Of a stretch of DNA of 64,000 nucleotides, positions 1 through 9,143 are shown in pieces. Numbering within the stretch: position 1 is the first letter of the stretch; each line of letters opens with the position of its first letter. The translations under genes and the position numbers were made by a program. This DNA is from Pseudomonas frederiksbergensis (lineage in GTDB: Bacteria; Pseudomonadota; Gammaproteobacteria; Pseudomonadales; Pseudomonadaceae): NCBI RefSeq assembly GCF_001874645.1, contig NZ_CP017886.1, positions 1,612,001 through 1,676,000 on the forward strand, in the 5' to 3' direction. The notes under the pieces were generated by a model. The model saw nothing but the letters and a program-made list of their open reading frames with translations. It was not told where the DNA came from and ran no database searches.

Positions 1-256
1 TGGCAAGGATGAAAGCCGTCCGCCGCAGCCGATCGAGCTGCCGGTCACCAACAACATCATCCTGAAAAAACTGCGCGTGGCCTTCGAACTGAAAGAAGAC
101 GACATGCACGCGATTCTCAAGGCTGCCGAGTTCCCGGTCTCCAAGCCGGAGCTGAGCGCGCTGTTTCGCAAGTTCGGCCACACCAACTACCGCCCATGCG
201 GCGACCAGTTGCTGCGCAACTTCCTCAAGGGCCTGACCCTGCGCGTTCGCGGCTGA
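1..256 (+). CDS. DUF1456 (YehS-like) protein, 3' end only
   Basis: The reading frame is open from base 2 to a TGA at 254-256; the start lies before the window. The visible part reads NNIILKKLRVAFELKEDDM and then a helix-rich stretch ending GLTLRVRG. This matches the second of the two repeats of DUF1456 (E. coli YehS), a small helical protein of unknown function common in gamma-proteobacteria. The stop is two bases before the trmO start, so the two are probably co-transcribed. Function is not known for the family. Confidence 0.75.
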   Translation, partial: GKDESRPPQPIELPVTNNIILKKLRVAFELKEDDMHAILKAAEFPVSKPELSALFRKFGHTNYRPCGDQLLRNFLKGLTLRVRG

Positions 257-258
257 CG

Positions 259-963
259 ATGACCTACAGCGTTTCCCCCATCGGCTTCGTGCGCTCCTGC
301 TTCAAGGAGAAGTTCGCCATTCCGCGTCAGCCGCAACTGGCCCCGGCCGCTCGCGGCATTCTGGAACTGGTGGCGCCGTTCGATCAAGGCGATGCGGTGC
401 AAGGCCTGGAGCAGGTCAGCCATGTCTGGCTGCTGTTCCTGTTTCATCAGGCGCTGGAAGACAAACCGCGACTCAAGGTCCGCCCGCCGCGCTTGGGCGG
501 TAACAAGTCCATGGGCGTGTTCGCCACGCGTGCGACCCATCGGCCCAATGGCATTGGCCAATCGGTGGTCAAGCTGGACAAGGTTGAAGCCAATCGCCTA
601 TGGATCTCCGGCATCGACCTGCTGGACGGTACGCCGATTCTCGACATCAAACCCTACGTGCCCTACGCCGACATCATCCCGGGCGCGTCCAACGAGATCG
701 CCAGCGCCGCGCCGCAGTTGATTCCAGTGCAGTGGGTGGATGCCGCATTGCAACAGGCTCGTACGCATGCTCAGCGCCTTGAAGAGCCCTTGGTCGAGCT
801 GATCGAGCAATGCCTGGCGCAAGACCCACGCCCGGCCTACCAGACGCCTGCACCCGAACGCGAGTACGGCGCACAGTTCTGGGACCTGGACGTACGCTGG
901 CATTACCCCGAGGCCGGGCTGATCCGCGTCCTGGAAGTCATCCCGGTCGCACCCAAATTGTAG
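259..963 (+). CDS. trmO: tRNA (N6-threonylcarbamoyladenosine(37)-N6)-methyltransferase TrmO
   Basis: A 234-residue protein of the TsaA/YaeB (UPF0066) family, about the same length as E. coli TrmO (235). The family makes m6t6A at A37 of tRNA-Thr(GGU) using S-adenosylmethionine. The start MTYSVSPIGFVRS and the motif GVFATRATHRPNGIG at residues 86-100 are diagnostic. The ATG at 259 lies two bases after the DUF1456 stop; an in-frame upstream ATG at 196 lies inside that gene and is not used. The 3' end runs directly into a REP-type palindrome (961 on). Confidence 0.93.
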   Translation: MTYSVSPIGFVRSCFKEKFAIPRQPQLAPAARGILELVAPFDQGDAVQGLEQVSHVWLLFLFHQALEDKPRLKVRPPRLGGNKSMGVFATRATHRPNGIGQSVVKLDKVEANRLWISGIDLLDGTPILDIKPYVPYADIIPGASNEIASAAPQLIPVQWVDAALQQARTHAQRLEEPLVELIEQCLAQDPRPAYQTPAPEREYGAQFWDLDVRWHYPEAGLIRVLEVIPVAPKL

Positions 964-1035
964 GAGCTGCCGTAGGCTGCGATCTTTTGATCTTCTTCCC
1001 GCCAGCAAAAAGATCGCAGGCTTCGCCAGCTCCTA
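961..1035. repeat. REP-type palindrome pair
   Basis: The left arm (TAGGAGCTGCCGTAGGCTGC, then GATCTTTT) is repeated inverted at the right (AAAAGATCGCAGGCTTCGCC, then AGCTCCTA). The same unit recurs in this window near 14578, 34761, 43439 and 50631, always in intergenic DNA. This is the abundant P. fluorescens REP family. Confidence 0.85.
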
Positions 1036-1051
1036 CAGAAACGGCGCCAAT

Positions 1052-1091
1052 AAAAAAACCCGCGTTGCCTGGGAAGGCAACGCGGGCTTTT
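1052..1091 (-). terminator. Intrinsic terminator of fpr (probably bidirectional)
   Basis: Stem CCCGCGTTGCCT / AGGCAACGCGGG with a short loop. It is followed on the minus strand by a run of seven T, and on the plus strand by CTTTT. It lies 16 bases beyond the fpr stop and also faces trmO transcripts. Confidence 0.85.
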
Positions 1092-1106
1092 CAATGAGGC
1101 GTCTGT

Positions 1107-1886
1107 TTACTTCTCGACGAACGCACGCTCGATCAGGTAGTCACCCGGCTCACGCATACGCGGCGAAACTTTCAGGCCGAAGCTGTTGAGCACTTCGCTG
1201 GTTTCGTCGAGCATGCTCGGGCTGCCGCAGAGCATGGCGCGGTCGTCTTCTGGATTGATCGGCGGCAAGCCGATGTCGCTGAACAGTTTGCCGCTGCGCA
1301 TCAGGTCGGTCAGACGACCTTCGTTTTCGAACGGCTCGCGAGTCACGGTCGGGTAGTAGATCAACTTGTCACGCAGGGCCTCGCCGAAGAATTCGTTCTG
1401 CGGCAGGTGCTCGGTGATGAACTCGCGGTAAGCGACTTCGTTGACGTAACGTACGCCGTGGCACAGGATCACTTTTTCGAAACGCTCGTAGGTTTCCGGA
1501 TCCTGGATGACGCTCATGAACGGCGCCAGACCGGTGCCGGTGCTGAGCAGGTACAAATGCTTGCCAGGCTTCAAATCGTCCAGCACCAGGGTGCCGGTCG
1601 GTTTTTTGCTGATAATGATCTCGTCGCCTTCCTTCAGATGTTGCAACTGGGAAGTCAGCGGACCATCGGGAACCTTGATGCTGAAAAACTCAAGATGCTC
1701 TTCCCAGTTCGGGCTGGCAATCGAGTAAGCGCGCATAAGCGGGCGGCCGTTGGGCTGTTGCAGGCCGATCATCACGAACTGGCCGTTCTCGAAGCGCAGG
1801 CCCGGATCGCGGGTGCACTTGAAGCTGAACAGAGTGTCGTTCCAGTGATGAACACTGAGGACACGCTCGTGGTTCATGTTGCTCAT
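1107..1886 (-). CDS. fpr: Ferredoxin/flavodoxin-NADP+ reductase
   Basis: A 259-residue FAD enzyme that exchanges electrons between NADPH and ferredoxin or flavodoxin, used in redox balance and oxidative stress. The FAD-binding RAYSIAS motif is at residues 52-58, the nucleotide-binding STGTGLAPFMS at 115-125, and the C-terminus ERAFVEK is typical of bacterial FPRs. The ATG at 1886 (MSNMNHERV) follows GGAGTCCCCCGTAC; the longer frame to 1970 would run into the divergent regulator's promoter. It is divergent from a LysR gene that matches FinR, the superoxide-responsive activator of fpr in Pseudomonas. Confidence 0.95.
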   Translation of the reverse strand: MSNMNHERVLSVHHWNDTLFSFKCTRDPGLRFENGQFVMIGLQQPNGRPLMRAYSIASPNWEEHLEFFSIKVPDGPLTSQLQHLKEGDEIIISKKPTGTLVLDDLKPGKHLYLLSTGTGLAPFMSVIQDPETYERFEKVILCHGVRYVNEVAYREFITEHLPQNEFFGEALRDKLIYYPTVTREPFENEGRLTDLMRSGKLFSDIGLPPINPEDDRAMLCGSPSMLDETSEVLNSFGLKVSPRMREPGDYLIERAFVEK

Positions 1887-2034
1887 GTACGGGGGACTCC
1901 TGGAAATTTGTCTGCGCATGCTCTGCGCCTGCTCCGCAAAAATGAGCTGCTGAGCGCGATTGCATAGCATTCTAATGGCAGCGACAATATCTGTTAAATG
2001 GATTATTAAGATAAGGGTTATCGGTTATATAGAT

Positions 2035-2961
2035 ATGCGATTTACTCTACGTCAACTTCAAGTCTTCGTCGCCGTCGCTCAGCAAGAGAGTGTGTCCCGT
2101 GCTGCAGGTCTGCTCAACCTTTCGCAGTCGGCGGCCAGCACCTCGATCACCGAACTTGAGCGCCAATCCAGCTGCCAATTGTTCGACCGCGCAGGCAAGC
2201 GGCTGAGCCTCAACGCCATGGGCAAGCAGCTATTGCCGCAGGCGGTGGCACTGCTGGACCAGGCCAAAGAAATCGAAGACCTGCTCAACGGCAAGTCCGG
2301 TTTCGGCTCGCTGGCGGTCGGCGCCACCCTCACCATCGGCAACTACCTGGCGACTTTGCTGATCGGCAGCTTCATGCAGCGCCATCCGGAAAGCCAGGTG
2401 AAGCTGCACGTGCAGAACACCGCCAACATCGTGCAACAAGTCGCCCACTATGAAATTGATCTAGGTCTGATCGAAGGCGACTGCAGCCACCCGGACATCG
2501 AGGTACAAAGCTGGGTCGAGGATGAGCTGGTGGTGTTTTGCGCCCCGCAACACCCGCTGGCCGCCCGTGGTCAGGCGACAATGGAAGCACTGGCCCACGA
2601 GGCATGGATCCTTCGCGAACAGGGCTCCGGCACGCGCCTGACTTTTGACCAGGCCATGCGTCATCACCGTAGCACACTGAACATCCGGCTTGAGCTGGAA
2701 CACACCGAAGCGATCAAACGCGCGGTGGAGTCTGGTCTTGGGATTGGTTGTATTTCGCGGCTGGCGCTGCGCGACGCGTTCCGACGCGGCAGTCTGGTGG
2801 CGGTGGAAACGCCGGATCTGGATCTGGCGCGGCAGTTCTATTTCATCTGGCACAAGCAGAAATATCAGACGTCGGCCATGCGAGAGTTTCTCGAACTGTG
2901 CCGCGCTTTCACCGCAGGGGTTCAGCGCAGCGACGAGATCGTTTTGCCGACGATTGCCTAG
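2035..2961 (+). CDS. finR: LysR-family regulator of fpr (FinR)
   Basis: A 308-residue LysR protein. The winged helix-turn-helix is at about residues 1-60 (MRFTLRQLQVFVAVAQQESV, then SRAAGLLNLSQSAAS) and a periplasmic-binding-like effector domain is at about 90-295. Its position back-to-back with fpr, 148 bp apart, is the arrangement of finR-fpr in P. putida and P. aeruginosa, where FinR activates fpr under superoxide and other stress. The ATG at 2035 matches LysR N-termini; the upstream in-frame ATG at 1960 would add an AT-rich, non-conserved extension. The assignment to FinR rests on synteny plus family. Confidence 0.85.
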   Translation: MRFTLRQLQVFVAVAQQESVSRAAGLLNLSQSAASTSITELERQSSCQLFDRAGKRLSLNAMGKQLLPQAVALLDQAKEIEDLLNGKSGFGSLAVGATLTIGNYLATLLIGSFMQRHPESQVKLHVQNTANIVQQVAHYEIDLGLIEGDCSHPDIEVQSWVEDELVVFCAPQHPLAARGQATMEALAHEAWILREQGSGTRLTFDQAMRHHRSTLNIRLELEHTEAIKRAVESGLGIGCISRLALRDAFRRGSLVAVETPDLDLARQFYFIWHKQKYQTSAMREFLELCRAFTAGVQRSDEIVLPTIA

Positions 2962-2986
2962 GGCCCGTACGAAAACTTCCCGGGTA

Positions 2987-3349
2987 TTAGATCAGAATGA
3001 CTGTCCACACCATCGCGATCATGCTCAAGGCCACTAACTGAGCAGCGCTGCCCATGTCCTTGGCATTTTTCGACAGCGGGTGCCGCTCAAGGGAAATCCG
3101 GTCAATTGCCGCTTCCACGGCCGAATTGAGCAACTCGACAATCAGCGCCAGCATACAGACGGCAATCAGCAAGGCACGCTCGACGTGGCTGACGTTCAGC
3201 ACAAACGCTACCGGAATCAGGATGACATTGAGCAGAACCAGTTGACGGAATGCGGCTTCGCCGATGAAGGCTGCACGCAGACCGTCAAGAGAATAACCAC
3301 CCGCATTGAGAATGCGCTTGAGACCGGTTTGACCTTTGAAAGGCGACAT
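2987..3349 (-). CDS. dgkA: Diacylglycerol kinase (DagK type)
   Basis: A 120-residue inner-membrane enzyme (E. coli DgkA has 122) that phosphorylates diacylglycerol left over from periplasmic glucan and LPS phosphoethanolamine transfer. The signature ELLNSAVEAAIDRI and three membrane spans are clear; the N-terminus contains GLKRILNAGGYSLDGLRAAF. It lies 75 bp downstream of erdR on the same strand, as dgkA and PA3604 do in P. aeruginosa. Confidence 0.95.
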   Translation of the reverse strand: MSPFKGQTGLKRILNAGGYSLDGLRAAFIGEAAFRQLVLLNVILIPVAFVLNVSHVERALLIAVCMLALIVELLNSAVEAAIDRISLERHPLSKNAKDMGSAAQLVALSMIAMVWTVILI

Positions 3350-3424
3350 AGAGTAGGCAACTGAACCAGAAGGAGTAGAAAAGCTAGATCAACAGAAGTT
3401 AAAAAAGCGTGAATGAAAGAGCCT

Positions 3425-4075
3425 TTAGTGGCTCGAAATCGACTCAAGTTGTTGCAATAGCAACGCCGCCTGAGTCCGGGTACGCACACCCAACTTGCGG
3501 AATATCGCCGTCACGTGCGCCTTGATCGTCGCCTCCGACACACTCAATTCGTAGGCAATCTGCTTGTTCAGCAGACCTTCGCAGACCATGGTCAATACAC
3601 GGAACTGCTGTGGCGTCAGACTGGCCAAGCCTTCGCTGGCAGCCTTGGCCTCGTCCGAAACGCTGACTGCTTCAAATGCCTGCGGTGGCCAAAAGACATC
3701 GCCATCCAGCACAGAGCGCACGGCTTGTTGAATCACTTCCAATGAACTGGATTTTGGAATGAAACCACTGGCCCCGAACTCACGGGAACGCACCATGATC
3801 GAGGCTTCTTCCTGAGCCGAAACCATCACCACCGGGATCTGCGGGTATTGACCGCGCAACAGCACCAGCCCGGAAAACCCGTACGCGCCCGGCATGTTCA
3901 GGTCCAGCAGCACCAGATCCCAGTCAGCCTTTTCGGTCAGACGGGCTTCCAGCTCGGCAATGCTCGCCACTTCCACCAGACGAACCTCGGGGCCAAGGCC
4001 CAGGGTCACGGCCTGGTGCAGCGCGCTACGAAAGAGTGGGTGGTCATCGGCAATCAGGATTTCGTATGTGGCCAT
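3425..4075 (-). CDS. erdR: NarL/LuxR-type response regulator ErdR
   Basis: A 216-residue two-domain response regulator. The receiver domain has the acidic pair DD at 10-11 and phosphoacceptor Asp58 in LLDLNMPG. The C-terminal LuxR helix-turn-helix is at about residues 149-208 (LTPQQFRVLTMVCEGLLNKQ). No histidine kinase is adjacent. Sequence and location beside dgkA match PA3604/ErdR, which controls ethanol and acetate metabolism genes in Pseudomonas. The start ATG at 4075 gives a standard receiver N-terminus. Confidence 0.85.
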   Translation of the reverse strand: MATYEILIADDHPLFRSALHQAVTLGLGPEVRLVEVASIAELEARLTEKADWDLVLLDLNMPGAYGFSGLVLLRGQYPQIPVVMVSAQEEASIMVRSREFGASGFIPKSSSLEVIQQAVRSVLDGDVFWPPQAFEAVSVSDEAKAASEGLASLTPQQFRVLTMVCEGLLNKQIAYELSVSEATIKAHVTAIFRKLGVRTRTQAALLLQQLESISSH

Positions 4076-4299
4076 TTTTCAAATGATCCTGTTTTTTATG
4101 GCTGACCTGATGCATTCAGGCCTCGCCAAGGCAACTCGAGGCACCACCAGACAGCGGCACCAACAGGGCACGTTCAACGCCAAGAGCCCATAAAACCAGC
4201 GTTTCAATCTTCGGCCGCACCCCAATCGGCGCCAAGGATGCCCAGCGAAGCCTGGGTGGTCAAGCCGCAAACCCGTGGTTAACTCAGTATGGGCGACTC

Positions 4300-5058
4300 T
4301 CAGGGCATGACCGGCGCTGTGTGTTCAACGAATGGCAACAACTCTGTATGGGCCGGGGTCGAGACATTCAATTCCAGCTGATGTTTGGCATCAAGGTAAT
4401 GCTGGCTGAACACATCGAAATAGGCATCCAGTGCCGATGCAGCATCTACATCCCCCGCCAGATCCAGGCACAAGGCAGCCACTTCCGCGGTGCACAGGTG
4501 TTCGCTGCGGGTCGACCTTCGCAAGCGGTATCGTGAGAGCTTTTCGGGGAGCAGGCTCAGAATCGGAAACCCGTCGAAATAAGGGCTTTTGCGAAAAATC
4601 TTTCTCGCCTCGGTCCAGGTTGCATCCAGCAGGATGAACAGTGGGCGCTTCTCGCCAGTCGCCTCAACGGTATGAGTCACCCGTTCGGGCGCAACGTATT
4701 CGCCGGGAAAGACCAGGTAAGGCTGCCACTGCGGGTCAGATAGAAGCTTGATCAGTTCAGGATCGACATCGGTACGCGACCAGATGAAGGCAAAGTTATC
4801 CCTCACCACGTCAGCGATCAGCCAGCCGGTATTGCTCGGTTTGAACACTTCCTTCCTGGTCATGATCAGGCAAACGCCGGCCCGCGATTCGACCTGAGGG
4901 CGCCAGCTGCATAGACAGTGACTCTCGATCACACGGCATGTGTGGCAACGAGGTGCCCGTGAACCGCGGGCCAGAAAAGGCTTGGTGCTCTCTTCTTCGC
5001 GCTCATCGCGCAGGCGGGCTACAGCGTTCATGGCGAAACGCGAAACTGCATGACTCAT
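4300..5058 (-). CDS. DTW-domain tRNA-uridine aminocarboxypropyltransferase
   Basis: A 252-residue member of the DTW family (E. coli TapT/YfiP), which transfers an aminocarboxypropyl group from SAM to tRNA uridine (acp3U). An N-terminal Cys cluster (CHTCRVIESHCLC) probably binds zinc. The family segments KPSNTGWLIADVV, FIWSRTD and the DTW-like LLDATWTEARKIFRKS are present. The ATG at 5058 (MSHAVSRF) was preferred; a 14-residue longer frame exists. The exact tRNA target in Pseudomonas is inferred from E. coli work. Confidence 0.85.
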   Translation of the reverse strand: MSHAVSRFAMNAVARLRDEREEESTKPFLARGSRAPRCHTCRVIESHCLCSWRPQVESRAGVCLIMTRKEVFKPSNTGWLIADVVRDNFAFIWSRTDVDPELIKLLSDPQWQPYLVFPGEYVAPERVTHTVEATGEKRPLFILLDATWTEARKIFRKSPYFDGFPILSLLPEKLSRYRLRRSTRSEHLCTAEVAALCLDLAGDVDAASALDAYFDVFSQHYLDAKHQLELNVSTPAHTELLPFVEHTAPVMP

Positions 5059-5247
5059 CGCTGGCAACGCCGGCGGGGAAGGAAAATCGACACGAAACAC
5101 ACTCGGCAGGGCAGAAAGTCACGGCAGTTTACCAGAGCAGCCAGCCCAAGCCTGTACCGCCTACCCCCGCTCGCCTATAATCCGCCGCCACTGAACGCAC
5201 CGCCATGTGGCTGGTCGAAGCACCAGTCACTGAACCAGGAGAGTTTC

Positions 5248-5673
5248 ATGCTGCGCCTTATCGTCCCCACCGCTGCCCTTCTGCTGGCCCTGCCTTTCAG
5301 CGCTCAAGCAGCCTCCCTGAATGACTTGAATCTGGGCAAGATGCTGGAGAAGGTTGCTGCGGAAAGTAACGTCGGCCTGCCTCGGGAAATCAATGAGAAC
5401 CTGCTCGACCAAGGCTATACGGTTGAAGGCAAACAACTGATCGACCACATCAGCGTGCAATCCGGTTATGCCGACGAAATGCGTGCCAATCCGAAAGCCG
5501 TTTATCTGCAACTGGGCGCCAGCGTTTGCCGCAACGCGAACTATCGCAAGCTGATGGCCAAGGGCGCGATCATGCGTTACGACTTCTCGGAAAACAAAAC
5601 CAATCGCCCCGTAGGCTCGGCCAGCTACCAGGAATCGGATTGCCCTGCGCAGACTGCGCAAAAGAAAAAGTAA
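5248..5673 (+). CDS. Secreted protein, quorum-sensing-regulated virulence factor family (PA3611-like)
   Basis: A 141-residue protein with a clear signal peptide (MLRLIVPTAALLLALPFSAQ, cleavage near AQA-A) and a small alpha/beta domain with two cysteines (SVCRNANYRK and QESDCPAQ) likely to form a disulfide. It resembles P. aeruginosa PA3611, whose family is called putative quorum-sensing-regulated virulence factor; the molecular function is unknown. CAGGAGAG lies upstream of the ATG at 5248. The longer frame from 5050 is not coding, since it overlaps the DTW gene start region. Confidence 0.75.
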   Translation: MLRLIVPTAALLLALPFSAQAASLNDLNLGKMLEKVAAESNVGLPREINENLLDQGYTVEGKQLIDHISVQSGYADEMRANPKAVYLQLGASVCRNANYRKLMAKGAIMRYDFSENKTNRPVGSASYQESDCPAQTAQKKK

Positions 5674-5868
5674 TCACTGCGAGCCCGCGCGTCGTTGCTC
5701 ATCTTCGGCGCGCAGCTCTGCCACCAGCGCCTGCAAATAAGGCGAGCGTTGTTCTGTACCTTCCAGGCGTCGACGACATTCCTCTTCGAGGCTCACGTGA
5801 TTGCGCGCGGCCGCCGACTGCAGCAATCGATACAGTTGCGTATCGACCTCCAGAATCATCAGGCTCAT
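5674..5868 (-). CDS. Small protein, possible ribbon-helix-helix/antitoxin-like
   Basis: A 64-residue protein MSLMILEVDTQLYRLLQSAA.. with a strong AGGAGG 7 bases before the ATG at 5868. A short strand followed by two helices (NHVSLEEECRRRLEG) resembles Arc/FitA-type plasmid-stability DNA-binding proteins. No toxin gene is adjacent, so a toxin-antitoxin role is unsupported. It is convergent with, and directly abuts, the secreted protein gene. Function unknown. Confidence 0.55.
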   Translation of the reverse strand: MSLMILEVDTQLYRLLQSAAARNHVSLEEECRRRLEGTEQRSPYLQALVAELRAEDEQRRAGSQ

Positions 5869-6373
5869 TGCCTGCCTCCTTGCATTTGATCGCCAGTCAT
5901 TGCGCGATGATTCCCCACAGCTCCTGAAGCGTTGCGCCTTGCCTTGGACGCAATGCTGTCTTGTTGTGCCTGTCACTTAGTAAATCAGAGCCATGGACAT
6001 CCGGCAGAGGTTCTGACGGGCGGTGAAAGGCGATTGCAAACCCGTAATAAGTGATTGCCAGCAAAGACTTTCGAGGACCATGATCAAGTCAGCACAACTC
6101 ACAGCGAGCGTCTAGATTCAGTGTATTCGTGTTCAATATTCAAGGCAGAAAAGGGGCTGCCCATTCAGAGTCTTGTCGTGCGAACGTTTCTTTCATCCAA
6201 GGGATAAACAGAACCCGTCTGGATGACTCGACCGCTACTTCAACGCTTCACGGTGCTGTCGAGTCGGGTGTAGTGCCCAGCCCTCTTTGCGGGCTGACAG
6301 CGACACAAGCAGTGTCGCGGCTCAGGCGAATTTCTCGTTCGGGCCGAAGGTTCTGTGTAGAAGGAGAAGTTGA
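5869..6373. other. Intergenic region, no gene supported
   Basis: 505 bases between the small minus-strand gene and the LOG gene. It should hold the promoters of both. A 125-codon frame at 6129-6506 overlaps the LOG gene and has no family resemblance. Weak GC-rich inverted segments occur near 6280-6320, but I cannot assign them. Confidence 0.5.
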
Positions 6374-7489
6374 ATGCCTTACCAACCAAATGACCTTCTG
6401 GTGCGTCATTTTCAAAGCATCGGCGTCGATCTCACCAGCAAGATCGAAGAGCAACTCAACCTGGTTTCACCCAATAGCCCGAATATTCCGATTTATCGCG
6501 ACATGATGTTGACGGTCTTGCGCATGGCGCAAGAAGACCACAATCGCTGGAACGCCAAGATCACCCTGCAAGCCCTGCGCGAACTGGAGCACGCCTTCCG
6601 CGTGCTGGAGCAGTTCAAGGGACGGCGCAAAGTCACCGTTTTCGGCTCCGCTCGTACACCGGTCGAACATCCGCTGTACGCCCTGGCCCGGGAACTGGGC
6701 GAAAAACTCGCTCAATCGAACCTGATGGTCATCACCGGTGCCGGTGGCGGCATCATGGCCGCCGCCCACGAAGGTGCAGGCCGGGATCACAGCCTTGGAT
6801 TCAATATCACCCTGCCCTTCGAGCAGCATGCGAATCCGACCGTCGGCGGCACAGCCAACCTGCTGCCCTTCCACTTTTTCTTTACCCGCAAACTGTTCTT
6901 CGTCAAAGAAGCCGATGCACTGGTGCTCTGTCCAGGCGGTTTCGGCACCCTGGACGAAGCCCTGGAAGTACTGACCCTGATCCAGACCGGTAAAAGCCCA
7001 CTGGTTCCCGTGGTGTTGCTGGATGCTCCCGGTGGCAGTTTCTGGGAAAGTGTGCTGGACTTCATCCGCAATCAACTGGAGGCCAACCGTTACATCCTGT
7101 CGAGCGACCTGAAGCTGATTCGTCTGGTGTACAACGTCGATGAGGCCGTGTCGGAGATCAATCAGTTCTACAGCAACTACCACTCCAGCCGTTGGCTGAA
7201 ACGTCAGTTCGTGATTCGCATGAATCACCCACTCAACGACCAAGCGCTTGAGCATATGCAGGAGGCCTTTGCCGACCTGTGCCTAAGCGATCACTTTCAT
7301 CAACATGCTTACAGTGGCGAGGAGCACGACGAGGCTCAGTTCAGTCATCTGGCGCGACTGTCCTTCACCTTCAACGCCCGTGATCACGGACGCCTGCGTG
7401 AGTTGGTCGACTACATCAACCTGCCGGAAAACTGGGCCACGGCCCAGCCCGCATCACAGCGCAAACGGGAACCGGTCAAGGTCACTTGA
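6374..7489 (+). CDS. LOG-family (TIGR00730) nucleotide-binding protein
   Basis: A 371-residue protein. The central LOG/lysine-decarboxylase-like Rossmann domain runs from about residue 85 to 255, with VFGSAR, GAGGGIMAAAHEGA and the signature PGGFGTLDEALE. LOG proteins hydrolyse nucleoside 5'-monophosphates, in some cases cytokinin riboside monophosphates. This version has extra N- and C-terminal extensions shared by the long bacterial (PpnN-like) group, so the substrate is uncertain. AAGGAGAAGTTGA precedes the ATG. Confidence 0.85.
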   Translation: MPYQPNDLLVRHFQSIGVDLTSKIEEQLNLVSPNSPNIPIYRDMMLTVLRMAQEDHNRWNAKITLQALRELEHAFRVLEQFKGRRKVTVFGSARTPVEHPLYALARELGEKLAQSNLMVITGAGGGIMAAAHEGAGRDHSLGFNITLPFEQHANPTVGGTANLLPFHFFFTRKLFFVKEADALVLCPGGFGTLDEALEVLTLIQTGKSPLVPVVLLDAPGGSFWESVLDFIRNQLEANRYILSSDLKLIRLVYNVDEAVSEINQFYSNYHSSRWLKRQFVIRMNHPLNDQALEHMQEAFADLCLSDHFHQHAYSGEEHDEAQFSHLARLSFTFNARDHGRLRELVDYINLPENWATAQPASQRKREPVKVT

Positions 7490-7498
7490 TCAAAAAAA

Positions 7499-7524
7499 GG
7501 CCCGACTATTTCAATAGTCAGGCC
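7499..7524. terminator. Bidirectional intrinsic terminator between LOG gene and recX
   Basis: Inverted repeat GGCCCGACTATT / AATAGTCAGGCC with a 2-base loop, flanked by AAAAAAA on the left, which gives a U-run for the minus strand. It serves the convergent LOG gene and recX. Confidence 0.85.
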
Positions 7525-7531
7525 TCTTCAG

Positions 7532-7999
7532 TCAGTCATCCAATCCTCGGCCGCTGAACAAGCGGCCAATCATTTCCATGGAATATCCCCGATAGGCAAG
7601 AAAGCGCCCTTGCTTGGCGCGCTCACGGGCGTCTATCGGCAAATGCCCGGCAAACTTGCGTCGCCAGGTGTCTTCCAGGTTTTCTTGCCAGCTGATTCCG
7701 CTCTCACGCAGGGCGAGTTCGATATCGGCACGTTGCAAGCCGCGCTGGCTCAACTCTTCGCGGATGCGCAAAGGGCCATAACCGGAACGGGCACGGTAGG
7801 AAACGAAGCTTTCAAGGTAGCGGGATTCGGACAGCAGCCCCTCTTCCGTCAGACGGTCGAGTGCTGTGTCGATCATTTCATCAGAAGCACCGCGCTGACG
7901 CAGTTTACGCGTCAGCTCGACTCGACCGTGCTCGCGTCGCGCGAGCAGGTCCATTGCGGTTCGCCGCACCGCGACGAGGGTATCGAGTACGGCGGTCAT
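7532..7999 (-). CDS. recX: Regulatory protein RecX
   Basis: A 155-residue RecX protein built of three-helix repeats ([40 protein letters not shown]). RecX binds in the groove of the RecA filament and limits filament growth. It lies 8 bp downstream of recA in the same direction, the usual SOS-coregulated pair. Confidence 0.97.
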   Translation of the reverse strand: MTAVLDTLVAVRRTAMDLLARREHGRVELTRKLRQRGASDEMIDTALDRLTEEGLLSESRYLESFVSYRARSGYGPLRIREELSQRGLQRADIELALRESGISWQENLEDTWRRKFAGHLPIDARERAKQGRFLAYRGYSMEMIGRLFSGRGLDD

Positions 8000-8007
8000 C
8001 GGATCAA

Positions 8008-9060
8008 TCAGATATCAGCATCAGCCAGATCATCGGCGGTCTCTTTGACCGGCGAAGCTTTGACGTCTGGAGTCGGCGTCAGCAGCTTGTCGCGAATCTG
8101 CTTCTCAAGGGTGGCAGCGATGTCCGGGTTGTCCTGCAGGAACTTGGCCGAGTTGGCCTTGCCCTGACCGATCTTGCTGCCGTTGTAGGCATACCAGGCA
8201 CCGGATTTTTCAACGAAGCCGTGCAGTACGCCGAGGTCGATCATCTCACCATTGAGGTAGATGCCCTTGCCGTAAAGAATCTGGAACTCGGCCTGACGGA
8301 ACGGCGAAGCCACCTTGTTCTTGACGACTTTGACGCGGGTTTCGCTGCCGACCACTTCGTCGCCTTCTTTCACCGCGCCGGTGCGGCGGATGTCCAGACG
8401 AACCGAAGCGTAGAACTTCAGCGCATTACCACCGGTGGTGGTTTCCGGGCTGCCGAACATCACACCGATTTTCATCCGGATCTGGTTGATGAAGATGACC
8501 AGGCAGTTGGCGTTCTTGATGTTACCGGTAATTTTACGCAGCGCCTGGGACATCAGACGGGCTTGCAGGCCGACGTGCATGTCACCCATTTCGCCTTCGA
8601 TTTCAGCCTTCGGTACCAGGGCCGCCACGGAGTCGACGATAATCACGTCAACCGCGTTGGAACGCACCAGCATGTCGGTGATTTCCAGGGCTTGCTCGCC
8701 GGTATCAGGCTGGGAAACCAGCAGGTCGTCGACATTGACGCCCAGTTTGCCGGCGTATTCCGGGTCCAGGGCGTGCTCGGCGTCGACGAATGCGCAGGTC
8801 GCGCCGGCTTTTTGAGCCTGGGCGATCACGGACAGTGTCAGCGTGGTTTTACCGGAGGATTCAGGACCGTAGATTTCAACGATACGGCCTTTTGGCAGAC
8901 CGCCAATGCCGAGTGCGATGTCCAGACCCAGAGAGCCAGTGGAAATAGCCGGGATCGCCTGACGGTCCTGATCGCCCATACGCATTACGGCACCCTTGCC
9001 GAATTGACGTTCGATCTGACCCAGGGCCGCAGCCAAGGCTTTCTTCTTGTTGTCGTCCAT
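8008..9060 (-). CDS. recA: Recombinase RecA
   Basis: A 350-residue RecA. The Walker A motif GPESSGKT, the MAW and L1/L2 regions and an acidic C-terminal tail are visible. It carries out strand exchange and is the co-protease for LexA and, here, most likely for the LexA-like tailocin repressor at 22558-23301. The ATG at 9060 (MDDNKKKAL) is the conserved Pseudomonas start. A LexA box sits 41-56 bp upstream. Confidence 0.99.
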   Translation of the reverse strand: MDDNKKKALAAALGQIERQFGKGAVMRMGDQDRQAIPAISTGSLGLDIALGIGGLPKGRIVEIYGPESSGKTTLTLSVIAQAQKAGATCAFVDAEHALDPEYAGKLGVNVDDLLVSQPDTGEQALEITDMLVRSNAVDVIIVDSVAALVPKAEIEGEMGDMHVGLQARLMSQALRKITGNIKNANCLVIFINQIRMKIGVMFGSPETTTGGNALKFYASVRLDIRRTGAVKEGDEVVGSETRVKVVKNKVASPFRQAEFQILYGKGIYLNGEMIDLGVLHGFVEKSGAWYAYNGSKIGQGKANSAKFLQDNPDIAATLEKQIRDKLLTPTPDVKASPVKETADDLADADI

Positions 9061-9100
9061 TAAAGTCCTCACGTAATCAATAAGGCCTGACGGCCAACAC

Positions 9101-9116
9101 CTGTATAAGTAGCCAG
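9101..9116 (-). promoter_or_regulatory. LexA box (SOS operator) upstream of recA
   Basis: CTGTATAAGTAGCCAG has the CTG-N10-CAG form of gamma-proteobacterial LexA boxes and lies between recA and cinA. Its position fits SOS control of recA-recX. Confidence 0.85.
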
Positions 9117-9143
9117 TATTATTCCACAGCGTTTCGGGATCGC

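Noticed and set aside
5674..5868. Toxin-antitoxin module
   Set aside because: Only an antitoxin-like small protein is seen; no toxin gene on either side.
6129..6506. 125-codon frame upstream of and into the LOG gene
   Set aside because: Overlaps the LOG coding start by 133 bases, no good ribosome site and no family resemblance.
7861..9063. 400-codon plus-strand open frame
   Set aside because: Antisense of recA.
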